The notes beneath the pieces are model-generated. The model made no database searches. It saw only the letters and a list, made by a program, of their open reading frames with translations, and had not been told where the DNA came from. The position numbers were made by a program, and so were the translations under genes. DNA of 64,000 nucleotides from Rhytidiadelphus loreus (lineage: Eukaryota; Streptophyta; Bryopsida; Hypnales; Hylocomiaceae), in contig OX344762.1 of the NCBI GenBank assembly GCA_947034895.1, positions 7,879,501 to 7,943,500 on the forward strand, written 5' to 3'. Of the stretch, positions 36,501-47,458 are shown piece after piece (the stretch's first letter is position 1; each line of letters starts with the position of its first letter).

Positions 36501-39358
36501 TCCATCCGAGGCAGACACTGTGCAGATTCCGGAGGAGGTCGATCACTTTCTTTTCTTTTTCATGGAGTGGATCACAACTTTCACGTACTTGCATGATATA
36601 CCGACTCAATCTTGGGGTTCTCGCCTGGAATGTGCCAATCCCTTGAAAATTTCTCCATTTCAACAAATTTGAAGTTCTATGACTTAGAACAGTTTAGGAA
36701 CCATCTGATTAAGCTTTCATTGATTTCCTCACTTCTGACCACGAGCCAGTGATTGAAATACATGCCATTGCATGAGGTTATCGTACGTTTGGCACTACAA
36801 ATTTTTACAAATTCGGATTAAAAGGAACTAGCATTTCGATTCGCAACTTTGATTGCAATGCCAACTGGGGCTTTGCAGATGGATACTATACCTCACGTTG
36901 TAGTCCATTTTTGATGATTCGGCGCAATTCTGGACGCCAAAAATCGTGGCATTCAATTCGTCTGCACAAAGCTTTTGAAACAAGGATTGGTACATTGATA
37001 TATGTTTCATGCCTAAGACAAAATGCCAAAGTCAAGGAATTTCTTCCAATTTGACGATATTGACGTTCGCTGAACATTCCCTCTTGTTCTTACTGAGGTA
37101 CGGTAACAGCTGGGCTTGAGGTTTACGAAACATGTCGATCCTACCGAGATCTGTTGCAGTAGGATGAGCGTCTTGTCGATCTCTTCGACCCCAATTATGT
37201 AGTTGTCATGTACGATTTGTTGGTGCTGGGACTCAAATAATTTTCCCATCTCCAATTTTACCTGTGAGTCCCCTCTTTTCATATACAATAGCCATTGGAG
37301 GAAAGGCGGACAGACGTGTGTATAATTCACCTCGATCTGGCCTCCTCAATGCATTGAAGATCTACGTGTACAAAGTACAGTACAGAGCCCGAGGATCTAG
37401 TTGAGCAACTGCTCCGGCCAAGCTCTTTAATTATTAGGTCATCAAAATGTTCATGAGCTCAATCGGAGATGGCAATCTTGTCGGTGCAGAAATTGAGGGA
37501 ACCTTCTGAAGGTCATCATTGAAAAAACCAAGAGACAGTCATCTTGAATTTATCCAAGTCACGAAGCGATTCTTGGCGATTGTGTGGGACTCTTTTTTTT
37601 TATCTTTTTGTCGGTGATCACAGGCTCCATGATCCTTGAGTTTAATGAGAGCTTTTCACAAAATCAACTTTTGATTCTACCCGTAACAAATATATCCAGG
37701 AGAACATCCACAATTGGGCGACTACAATGTACTGTACAATTGGTAGTTAATTTTGGTAATGAATGTGTCCTTTACATCAATGTGAAAATCATAGATTTGA
37801 AACGATATGGTATTTGGTAGGCTTTATTGCATCTCACTAGAACAAAACCATCCCTTGCTAATAAACCATTTCAAAAATATAATTTTGTTAAACATTGTTG
37901 TATAAACAATGGGTGGCTTTGATGAAGAACTTTGAATAGCTAGTGCTACATGGACAAATCCTCTTAGACATCGTGTAGCTGCTTGTTTTCCATACAACTT
38001 AAATAAATAGATGAACTCAAAATCAACTTTCCAATTTTCATATATGTTATTCTACTTATCCAATCTTTAAATTGATTAAAAAAACTTGAATTCATACACG
38101 CGTTCAATTAGTCATCATTTGTGAGATGTACGCGTAAAGATTATAATACTTCACCTACTCCAGTCCAGGCAGTCAAAGGAGAACCACGACATAAAATCTA
38201 AACTGAAGATCTCCATTGATCATCCCGTGTTGCAAAACTTGCAACGCATTGATTATTACTCGCAAGGCAACCGGCCAGTAAACTCATCGATTCTAAAAAA
38301 CAAAAATGACAAATTCCTTTCGAACTAAATATCACAGAAGATAAAAGCTCCTCATCCTCTTATGATAACTTATATATTCTGCAAGACAGTCAATGATATC
38401 CATGTACAGGTCCTCAAATTCATTTGCACAGTCAGATTCTCGCCATAGCTTCCATGAATATTCCAATTCCAGTTTGTATGTTGTGGGAAGACTGATATGA
38501 CTCACTCATCTCTTCCCAATTCCTTGTTTTTTAAATTTTTTTTTGAAAACGGTTTGTCCTATCTCTTTGTCGTCTTCTTCAGTTCCCACCTTCACACCAT
38601 GGCAGTATTCTGTGTACAGGAATCAAAGGGAATACTTACCGTACAGGTGTGTACACGACAATCAAGACTTCAATATCATAAGTTACATTTCTTTTGAATG
38701 TGCCAAAAAATTTCACCGTTTTCACTTTTAGACTTTCGTTTCGGTCTTTTGTAAATTTTCACTTTCGGAAGCAGGTTTGACGGAGGTACGTTCAACACTT
38801 TTTTTTTGTCAAATGATGAAATTTCGGTTAATTTCACTCTGCCATTGAAACAACGCCGGATGGGATGCTTCGTAATAACATAGATTTGACTGATTTTTGC
38901 TTATAAAAGAATACAAATTTTAGACCTGCGGGGGGCGGAAACTTGGTGTTTATATGAAAGCAAGAACAAATTGAAGTTAGAGCAGTAAGAACTTGTTTTC
39001 ACAGAAAATGGGGCCCTCACTGGCACATAGCAAGATACAATGTCACTCCTGACCTTGTAAACATGTTGGGACACTTGGGTGAACATGGACCTCCAAGTTT
39101 AGTAGAAAGGAGGACTTAAAGCACCAAGTTTTGTTTTCACATGAAAATTTAGACTTTCTTTACCCATCATTTTTTTTTGTAAAAAGGGTTTCCTAAAAAA
39201 CATTGGATTGTAACGAGTGTGAGCGTCAAAGTTGAGTTTGATTTATGTCCTATTGCATATCTCTCAAACATCTTCTTATGTCAAATGTGTCATCTTAGGA
39301 ATTATCTAGAGTTGATTTCCATTCAAAATGTGATGGCTTTAACTATAAAGACATTTGG
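33519..39358. other. no assigned gene; AT-rich then low-copy mixed DNA
   Basis: 33.5-35.9 kb is AT-rich; a short motif (ACATCAAGAAAAGACTTCA) recurs at about 34071, 34558 and 34620. 35.9-38.9 kb is less AT-rich, with several short unrecognised frames on both strands (for example 37013-37330, minus strand). A segment at about 37020-37075 resembles one at 27233-27280 (GGAATTTC ... ATATTGACGTTCGCTGA), so this is partly repeated DNA. Confidence 0.35.
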
Positions 39359-39581
39359 CACTACAAGAGAAAGGGGTGTTTTAAGTGTGTTTTTAAGTAT
39401 AGTCCTAGAGATAAGATATTAAGTAACGATCTTTATGTAGATTTTTAGTAAAAATTTACTAAAAGTACACGTATTTTCAATAAATTTTTATTAAAATCAA
39501 CATAAAGGTCAAGGCATAAAAGTCATTACTTAATATCTTATCTCTAGGACTATACTTAAAACACCTCTTTCTCTTATAGTG
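39359..39581. mobile_element. CACTA MITE, 223 bp near-perfect hairpin
   Basis: The left end CACTACAAGAGAAAGGGGTG is inverted at the right end as CACCTCTTTCTCTTATAGTG. The arms continue to pair through GTTTTAAGT, AGTATAGTCCTAGAGATAAG and ATATTAAGTAA almost to the centre. A 3-bp target duplication TGG flanks both sides (39356-39358 and 39582-39584). These terminal bases and duplication length are those of the CACTA (En/Spm, CMC) superfamily. No coding capacity; it must depend on a transposase elsewhere. Confidence 0.88.
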
Positions 39582-40034
39582 TGGAAAAGTTATAGAATTC
39601 AAACCACACAAATTCATTTACAATCACAGTCAAATGTCTTGTTGAATAGATGAACTAAGCTTTAAGACCCACAATAGAGCCCTCATTCAAGCATTCAAGT
39701 CCACAATTGGTCTAACTTGTCACATTGCAGCCGTCAATTTTAGCTAAGTCCATTCAAGTAGACATTATATCAGGGTTTGGAGCAATGTATCCATTCTAGA
39801 AAGGGATCAATAACAATTATAAAATCATCTCTAGTGAGTTGGTTTTAACTTTTAAAAGTGATTTTTTTTTTGCCATAGGAATAAAAATCAATGTGTACTC
39901 CCAAAAAATTAAGAAATTAAGAAATTTTCATTTGTCATAGTCAAGCCCTCTATAAATTTAAATTTGGTGTTCCTTTCTTTCAATTGAATGAAGTCTCCTG
40001 TTGTTTCAAAATTCTATTAATTTAATGTAGATCC

Positions 40035-40945
40035 ATGGGACTTGGTCAAGTTCATCATGCTGCAGACCCAAAAACCAATAGTCAAAGTAGGCTCACAACT
40101 CCATATCCAAAAAGTAATATCATAAGTCGGCCTGATGAGTTCGATTTTTCCGGAACTCATCAGTCTCTTCAACAACGAAGAACTTATTATTACTCGGCAG
40201 TTGCAGTGGGACTCTCCAACTGAACCAAGCCAACTGAACTCCGGAAGTGGCGAACTGGCGACAGTAAAAGGCGGCCATTGCGATCTGATGAGAAGATCTT
40301 ATTCCTCGAATCTTCGGTCCTTGGTCCGCTTAGTTGGGAGTCAAGGAACCCTTCCATTCTTTTCTGGGTGCCTTGTATTTCAAGCAACCTGATAAAAGAC
40401 AGAGGCGACTGTAGCATTCCTTGTTTTTTTCCTTTGAAAAAACAGGGGTGACAGTATGAAAAGGAACTGAAGAATTGAACACACAGGCTGGTGAACGACG
40501 CGTACAATCCATTCCAACCTGGCCTTTCATAAACTCCCAATGAACGGGGTCTGCAGAACTGAATGGGTCCAGGTTCCACCGAGGAATCTGCCTTAGAGGC
40601 CGGAAGGAGAGGTCATGTGAACTGAAAACCTGTGAGCGATGTTGACTGACCGATCGAGCAGCGACCAACTTCTCGATCAGTCTGCGCAAATTTTGAGAGC
40701 ATCTCAACGCGTTATATCCTCTAAACTGCCGGAACTCGAAAGGGCTCCAGCTTTCAAGCTTTGGAGTACTAATGGTTGGAGGATTGCGATACTTTCACCG
40801 AGCTCGAAGTATGCGCGTCACAAACAATATCGTCGTAATCAATTCAAGAATTTTAACCCTGGAACGCCGGGCTGGCCACCGTGGAAATCATATCCTTTTC
40901 GGTGCCATGTAAATCAGTTGCTTCAAAAAACTTAAGTGCAGCCAC
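40035..40945. other. GC-richer island with overlapping open frames, origin unknown
   Basis: A block of balanced base composition between AT-rich repeats. Long frames are open on both strands at once: minus 40190-40579 and 40330-40707, plus 40135-40392 and 40639-40935. This is common in imported organelle or non-nuclear DNA, but no organelle gene is recognised. A perfect 11-bp hairpin lies at 40132-40168 (CTGATGAGTTC / GAACTCATCAG). Possible mitochondrial insertion, decayed gene or unique spacer. Confidence 0.3.
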
Positions 40946-40946
40946 T

Positions 40947-41073
40947 CATTCAAGGTCAAATTACGGTGCAAAGACCTCCCCTTTTTACACAAAATTTCAA
41001 GGAAGGATGAACATCTGCACTTTTAGCTTGCATAGAAGGATTCTTTATCATCCATTGGACACTTAGTGTCCAC
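40947..41073. repeat. dispersed repeat copy (CATTGGACACTTAGTGTCC)
   Basis: Same order as at 14.6 kb: an ACTCATT block, ACACAAAATT, a spacer, AAGGATTCTTTATCATCCAT, TGGACACTTAGTGTCC. The palindrome GGACACT-T-AGTGTCC is intact. Confidence 0.5.
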
Positions 41074-42054
41074 TGCAATGTTATAGCCGATTAGTATCCT
41101 TTGATGATTTGGCCTTTGCATTTGAACATATTGCGTGCTTGTCAAAGCAATTGAGAACAAGTTTGTATAAGGATTTTTGGAATATGGGTGCATTGAGAAT
41201 TTGCATACGTATTGGAACTTGTCTGGTTCTTGGAGCTAAAATTCGATGCACCCATTGCTCCAAACGTGTTGCACCAACACTGGTGGGCATTGGGAACAAA
41301 ATGGAACCTTTGAAAGTCTCCAAACATTTGACAAGTAAGGCTATATTATAGACGCTATGTGACCTATGATGGCCACAATTTCTATGATACATTTTTGTCT
41401 CTATTTTTTGTAAGTTTTTCAAAGCTTGTTATAACCCTTTATTCTATTGAATTGTTTTATGTACCAATTGATTTATTAAAAAACCTTCTAAAGCTAGTGC
41501 ACACTATAATGAATGTTGGTGAAGACCATTATATAGTACATAATAATCATAGTTATATTAGTACATAAGTATGAGTACAATTTAAGGTAGGTTGGTTGTT
41601 CAATACAATTGATTAGAATAAGAACTCTTTGTACTATATATTAAGTTAAGTAAAATAAGAATGCATGATTGTCAAATTTAGAGTATTGTATAGTATGTCC
41701 TCAAAGCCAATGCTTGTAACCCACCTAAATTTTTTTATCATTATAAGGGTGAATAGAGATAAGAAAAAAGTTTCACCATTTCTAAGGACATGGATGTTGG
41801 CAAGAAACACCAATGCTTAATTATGTCACATGTAGCATGATGGACTTGCCATCCTCTATAACTTTTGAAGCATGAACCAAATGATCTTGAATTTTTATTG
41901 GAGATGGATATTTCCATTGTAGTTGTATCCTTTTTTTTCACACATTAAAAAAAATTATATTTGAAATTTTAGTTTGCTCATTTGTCACACTTTCAAATGT
42001 AGGAATTTTGAGTACTATCAAGTACCCAAAATTCATGATTTAGAGTTGAAATTT
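41074..42054. repeat. AT-rich DNA; dispersed repeat left of E4
   Basis: No gene recognised; the open frame near 41109-41351 has no family match. From about 41800 the sequence matches 3870 onward (GATGGACTTG, TAACTTTTGAAGCATGAA). Confidence 0.5.
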
Positions 42055-42432
42055 CATTAGAAAGGAATTGAGGCCTTTGGGAGACCTTCCGGCCATGGTT
42101 CCCCATGTTGCGAACCATGGCCAGACAGTCTGATTAAAAAAAATTTAATTTAATTTAAAAAAAAATTTAAAATTATTTTAAAAAAAATTTAAAATTATTT
42201 TAATTATTTTAAAATTATTTTAATTATTTTAAAATTATTTTAAAAATATATATATATATACTTAAAAAATATATTGAAAAATATTGAAAAATTTATTTTT
42301 TAATTAATTAATTACAATAGTCCAACTTGGCAGTCTTCGTGCCAGGTCAAATTGTTGGTTCTCCGACGTTCCCACAGTCCAAGAACATCGGAGAACTCGA
42401 GGTCTCCTAGTGGCTCCAAAACTCTTCTAATG
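42055..42432. mobile_element. CATTAG-ended short element E4
   Basis: Begins CATTAGAAAGGAATTGAGGC and ends CAAAACTCTTCTAATG. It shares the CCGGCCATGGTT hairpin, a long A/T core, and the GGCAGTCTTCGTGCCAGG hairpin with E1. It is inserted in a dispersed repeat whose other copy (about 4130) lacks it. Comparing the two gives left flank AAATTT, right flank TTGTGG, against AATTTTTGG at the empty site, so no target duplication is visible. Confidence 0.78.
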
Positions 42433-43213
42433 TTGTGGTTCATTCCTACAATAGGTATTCATATTTATACCAAGGAACATCTAAACATAGATTATTTTAT
42501 GTCCTCCATGTTTGTGCAAACAGGGCTCCCTAGCACGCATACTTTTAAACATTGATGATTAAAAGTTAATTCTTTTAATGAAATCTCTTCACTATCTCAT
42601 ACTCATAAATTTTCAATTTTTAGTTTCTTTGTACATTGTTTTTCCTATTTATTACAAATTGAAATATCAAAGTACTTATTTTCTTGAGATTTTTCAATTT
42701 CTAGTTCTCCTACATAGAGAATTTTTCTAGGCTTTTCCTTTGTGAAAGTACCATCTTTTTAAAGGTGTAAGCATTGGTTTATATTTTAAAAATAATTTTT
42801 TTTTAATTTTAGAGAGTGTACTAGAAAAAAAACATGAAAACAACCAAAATGGTACAAAAGCAGTCAATCATTCTTGCAATCACCCAAATACATTTTAATG
42901 AGTTTTGGAGGGATTTCTTAGAGGGTTCTTTGAAGGTCCATTCTTTTCCTAGTGGTTAGTTCTTAAAACCCATTATAAGAAGGCCCTCAAAGGGCTTATT
43001 TAGAAATTAATGGTGGAGATGCCATTGGACACTCTGCATTGTTTGAAACTAAAAGCGTACATACCAATGTTTGGGAAGTTTTTAGAGTTGCTTTAATAAT
43101 TTTTCTCCTCTTTGTAGAAAAAGACAGATTTTCAAGGACACGGATTGCATCTTCTCCTTATTCTCTTATTTTATTTCCTTCACTATCAAATTCTTACCAT
43201 CTACTTTCTTTCA
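42433..43213. repeat. right part of the dispersed repeat shared with 4.1-4.6 kb
   Basis: Matches 4140-4620 through CATTCCTACAATAGGTA, TTTATGTCCTCCATGTTTG and AAAACATGAAAACAACCAAA. No gene. Confidence 0.6.
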
Positions 43214-43513
43214 CATTACATGTGTTTTGGCTCTCGGGGAGGGCTGCGAGTTCCCAACTCGAACCCCCCCCGAGAATTGCCGAAATCCGTTGTTCCCCGC
43301 CTGTGCTGACCTGGCCGAGAGACGGCTAGGTCAGTTTTTTCAAAAAAAATTAAAAAAAATTAAAAAAATTAAACTTTGTTTCTCGTTGTAAGGATTTTAT
43401 TTTTTTATTTTTTTATTTTTTTTCAAAAAAAATAAAATTTGACATTGGCGTTCTTTCACTACCGAGGGAACGGCACTGAAACGGCCCTCAAAATCCTGAA
43501 ATCTCTTCTAATG
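43214..43513. mobile_element. CATTA-ended short element E5
   Basis: Same plan as E3: CATTACATGTGTTTTGGCTC at the left; hairpin-forming CTCGGGGAGGG / CCCCCCCCGAG and TGACCTGGCCG / CGGCTAGGTCA; an A/T core; GGCGTTCTTTCACTACCG; right end AATCTCTTCTAATG. 300 bp, non-coding. Confidence 0.75.
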
Positions 43514-44610
43514 ACTTCAAATGCACAAACTCTACAATCTTCTTTTTTCAAAGACATTGACTTTGAATCTAAACTCCAAATTTCATTACATCAAGTAGAC
43601 ATAGATGATAGAGTAGCAGCTAGCCACCATGATCAACCCTAAAGCAGTACTCACCCTTGCCCTATCCAAGCACTTGAAGCCCTTCAATCATCTGCCAACC
43701 CTAGAGCAATATCCCCATTGTCTAATAACATATCGCCTCTAGTAACTCAACTATTAGCATTGGATTCAAAATGGCAAACCATTAAAATTTGACAAGTTCA
43801 AGAAAATGACAACCTTTTATTTTTGAATACTAATTGACTGGTTGGTTGTTGGTCCTACCAATTTTTTGTTTAGTTTTAGATTGTCCATTTTCAAAATTCT
43901 ACTAGTTATTTCCTCTAAAGCACCAACTAATAATGAACTAACTAGCAATCTTCTGAGAATATTGTTCCTCACCCAAAGATAGTCAAATAGACACAAGGAT
44001 GGAGCTCTTGAAGGTCTACACTATAAGAGCTTGTTTGGGCCATTAACAAACAACACTCACCACATGCCAAAGAATTGCCTTGGCAATGGAGAGAAGACTT
44101 AGTCTTCCAAGCATAGAACATGTATTCCCATTAGCATGTTGTCTTTGTCACCAAATTTGACCATTGTTTTATTTATAAAAAATTAATATCGATTAAGATC
44201 ACAACTACAAAAAATCCTCCATAGTAAACCAACTTTTAGGATCCCATGTATTACAATGTTTTTGAGGAGCTCAATCACTGTTTGTTCATTTGATGAGTCA
44301 TGACAAAGTTCAAACATTAGTTGGCATCCTACTCTTTTGTTGTATTGTCTCTCTAGGGTATTGATTATTTGGAGGTGTTGGTGTCTTTAACACCTCATAC
44401 AGTCAAGATTTGTTCTAATATCTATCTTCCAAACATTTCCAAGCCCAAGCCTACCAACAAAATATACAACGACATGCTCTAGTGTTCTATACATTTTGAA
44501 ACTCTAACATCATCTTTTAGAGTTCCATCACTCTCATGGATTCTTGAGCATCTCACTTCTTAGAGATTTTCCTTGTCATCACCATATTCAATGTCTTTAG
44601 GAAATACATA
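43514..44610. other. no gene seen
   Basis: AT-rich with short unrecognised frames and no element border I can support. Confidence 0.45.
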
Positions 44611-44932
44611 CACTAGTAGAAAAAAACAGTGACCAAATTAACAAAACTCAACACAAAAGTGTTGATTTTTTTTGTTGATTTGGACGTGTTGATTTGAACA
44701 CAAAAGTGTTGATTTTTTAACAAAAAAGTGTTGAATCTTAACAAAAAAGTGTTCATTTTCTAACAAAAAAGTGTTGATTTTTTTGTTAATTTGGACATTT
44801 TTTTTGAAATACTTTTTTAAAAATTCATAAAATATATTTTTCGACGTCTAGGGTAGTGCCACATGGCCAGCAATCCAACTACCACGTGGCAACCTAGCCA
44901 ATTGCCACATGGCAATGGCTACCATGGAAATG

Positions 44933-45000
44933 AAGCCACCGGGGTTTGAACCCGGGACCTCATGGTTAGAGGCCAAGGCTCTTACCAAGGCACCAACCTT
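44933..45000 (-). other. tRNA-like segment in CACTA element A
   Basis: Read on the minus strand it has an A-box-like TGGTGCCTTGG, an anticodon-arm-like GCCTC-TAACCAT-GAGGT, and a perfect T-arm CCGGG-TTCAAAC-CCCGG containing the B-box-like GGTTCAAACCC. The acceptor stem does not close convincingly and position 33 of the loop is A rather than U, so it is not a functional tRNA. It could still bind the Pol III factor TFIIIC. Confidence 0.6.
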
Positions 45001-45074
45001 TCAAGTTGTTAGATTACTTAGGGAATAGAAATCCATTTAGATAGTTTTTTCGGATTTTTTTTCAATTCTTTTTT

Positions 45075-45434
45075 AAAGTCAGCAGACTTTAGGAGCAATT
45101 CAGACCCAGTAAAAGACATTTTTTGGAAAAACTTCAGACTAGAAAACGTTGACAAATCCAGTTATCTTTCACCTCCAACAATTGTTTTGAGATTTGGACC
45201 TACCAATCAAAAGTTATGAACAAAAATCAGAGAGGGATGAAAATGAATATTTATTTTTAAAATTTTTAAACTCCCTCTCTGATTTTCGTCCATAATTTTT
45301 ATTGGTAGTTCCAAATCTCAAAAAAATTGTTGGAGGCAAAAGATAACTTAATTTTTCAACTTTTTTAAGTTCAAAGTTTTTCCAAAAAAGTTCTTTTACT
45401 GGGTCTAAATCGCCTTTTAAGTCTGCTGACTTTT
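45075..45434. repeat. long fold-back 1 of CACTA element A
   Basis: AAGTCAGCAGACTT at the left is mirrored by AAGTCTGCTGACTT at the right. Between them the arms pair in blocks, for example ATCAGAGAGGG with CCCTCTCTGAT. Arm length is about 160 bp with mismatches. Confidence 0.8.
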
Positions 45435-45597
45435 TAGAAAATCGATTTGTGATGACTTAATTTTTTTTTAAATCTACATTGTAAAATTAAGACTCCAAAG
45501 GCTTCTAAAGAAAAAAAAGATTTAAAATATACTTATATTTGAATTTGGAGTTGAGGTATATAATTTTATTTACTTTATTCTTTAATGTTTTTCCCAT

Positions 45598-45960
45598 TAA
45601 AAGTTAGTAGACTTTGGTGGCAATTTTGTCCTAGAAGATAAACTTTTCAAAACATCCTTTGAACTAATGAAAGTTTTAAGATGAAAACATCTTTCACCTC
45701 CAACAATCCGTTTAAGATTTAAATCTTTAAATTAAAAGTTATGGACAAAAATCAGAGAAGGTGTTTCAAAATATAAAAAAGAATGTCCATTTTTACCCCT
45801 CTCTGATTTTTGTTCATAACTTTTGATTAAAAGATCTAAATCTCAAAAAAAAATTGGGAGGTGAAAGATATATCAATTTTACAACTTTCATTAGTCCAAA
45901 GTTTCTTGAAAAAAATAATTTTTCAAGGTGAAAATTGCCCCTAAAGTCTGCTGACTTTAA
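45598..45960. repeat. long fold-back 2 of CACTA element A
   Basis: Same motif content as fold-back 1 (AGTTAGTAGACTTTGG ... CTAAAGTCTGCTGACTTT; ATCAGAGAAGG / CCCCTCTCTGAT), so the two fold-backs are themselves diverged tandem copies. Confidence 0.78.
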
Positions 45961-46264
45961 TAAACACCGAATTGCATACTTATTTTGTTCTTAAATCTAC
46001 ATTGTATATTGAAGATTCTTAAAGATTTTTGGAGATTTCTAAGATTTCTAAAAATATTCAAAATATTCCAAAATATTCCAAAAGATTCCCAAAAAATTAA
46101 CAAAATTTTGTTGATGTGGTAATTGCACTATCCAAATCAACAAAAAAAATTGTTAATTAGGGTACAGTTAACAAAAATTTGTGAAAGTGGACGTTGTAGT
46201 ACCCAAATTAACAAAAAATTGTTAATGTTTTGTTAATTTGGGCACTGTTTTTCTAGTAGTGATA

Positions 46265-47458
46265 CGGTCTCGTTGAGTGGATTTAGAGGAAACTTCTTGC
46301 AAAGTCTAGCCAAGGTTAACTCAAGGTTAATTGCAAACTGAGCCTGTCACATCCTTTTCCACAAGTCAAGTTGGCTACACTAATAGTGTGAATGCTTTAA
46401 GACTTTATTTACATTAGAAAGGCTATATTCATTAAATTGAGACAATGTGGATTCTCAATTTAATCATAACCCTAAATTTAGTATACAAAAGAGTTCATTA
46501 AATTGAATCAATTGAGATTGTAATATGTCAAGAGAATTATAAATTTTTACATGTATAAAAAATTACTTGGCAGTTGGCACTTTTGTCACAAGGGATGTTG
46601 AAAGGAAGGATTTAGGTTTGAATTTGGACCATTTATAATAAGTATTTAACTAAAAGATCAAAGTAAACACTTTGGCATATACTTAAGTAGAGAAGTTCAA
46701 AGTAACTCATTATAGAATACATTAGTGCATCTAGACTTACAAAACAAAAGTGATAGAGAATGAAAATACAATTAAGAAGTTGCAAAACATACAATACAAT
46801 ACATAAAATAAAAACAAAAATATATTATATTGCATAACATCCAATTTTGAAATAATATAAAAAAGATGAATATAATGAATAAAAAGAATTTGCTCACTAA
46901 ATGTATTTCTTCTTTCTTCTTTTTTTTTTCTTAGACATATTTAAAAAAAAACTATTAACTACTTCAACTCCTAATAATCTTTTTTTTCCCCTATATTTTT
47001 TCTCTTTTTTTTAACATAAAAAATTAAGCTAGAAACTCCTTAAAACTTGTAGTCTTTTCCTATGCCTACAAACTGTTAATCTTCCAATTATTCCAAAGAT
47101 GCATTGTTGCTTTCACCAAACAGATAAGCATCTACCAATGTCTTGATGATAGCAACTTGATATTTGGGAATTTTAATTCTTGGATCAAAAATCTCTAGTC
47201 TCACATGTGGCTTCCAAGCAGACTTTATGATATAGTCCATATGTGTCTAGCTCGGGGAGATAGCCTTGTCTTCGCACCAAGAATTCCCTTGTTTTGTGTC
47301 CCATCCTACGTATGAGTCCTCATTAGTGTGCTGAAAAGATATAGGCGTTAAATATTGCAATTGAATGGAATTTATATGCCCTAGATTCAGATTAGGATTC
47401 ATAAGTGTCCTAGCTAGCTAGAATGGATGGAGGTCACTATCGATGGGTCACACCGTAA
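46265..47458. other. AT-rich spacer; possibly 3' flank of the DUF7869-like pseudogene
   Basis: No coding content recognised to about 47.2 kb. 47.2-47.45 kb is less AT-rich and may be the decayed 3' end of the minus-strand gene. Confidence 0.4.

Larger units (their letters stand above)
44611..46261. mobile_element. non-autonomous CACTA element A with tRNA-like segment and two fold-backs
   Basis: The ends CACTAGTAGAAAAAAACAGTG and CACTGTTTTTCTAGTAGTG are inverted, and the 3-bp target duplication ATA is on both sides (44608-44610, 46262-46264). Order inside: subterminal copies of AACAAAAAAGTGTTGA (about 44650-44790); a run of CCACGTGGCAA-like words (44870-44930); a tRNA-like block on the minus strand (44933-45000); then two long inverted repeats (45075-45434 and 45598-45960). 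Total 1651 bp. No transposase frame, so mobility would need an outside enzyme. The same order of parts is found in element B. Confidence 0.88.

Noticed and set aside
40132..40168. CTGATGAG plus stem suggestive of a hammerhead ribozyme
   Set aside because: The GAAA strand of the core is missing after the stem; it is just a perfect hairpin (CTGATGAGTTC / GAACTCATCAG).
41109..41422. Open frames on both strands at 41.1-41.4 kb as a gene
   Set aside because: The sequence has no recognisable domain on either strand and adjoins a dispersed repeat copy.
44933..45000. Genuine tRNA gene at 44.93 kb
   Set aside because: The T-arm is perfect but the acceptor stem does not close and U33 is absent.
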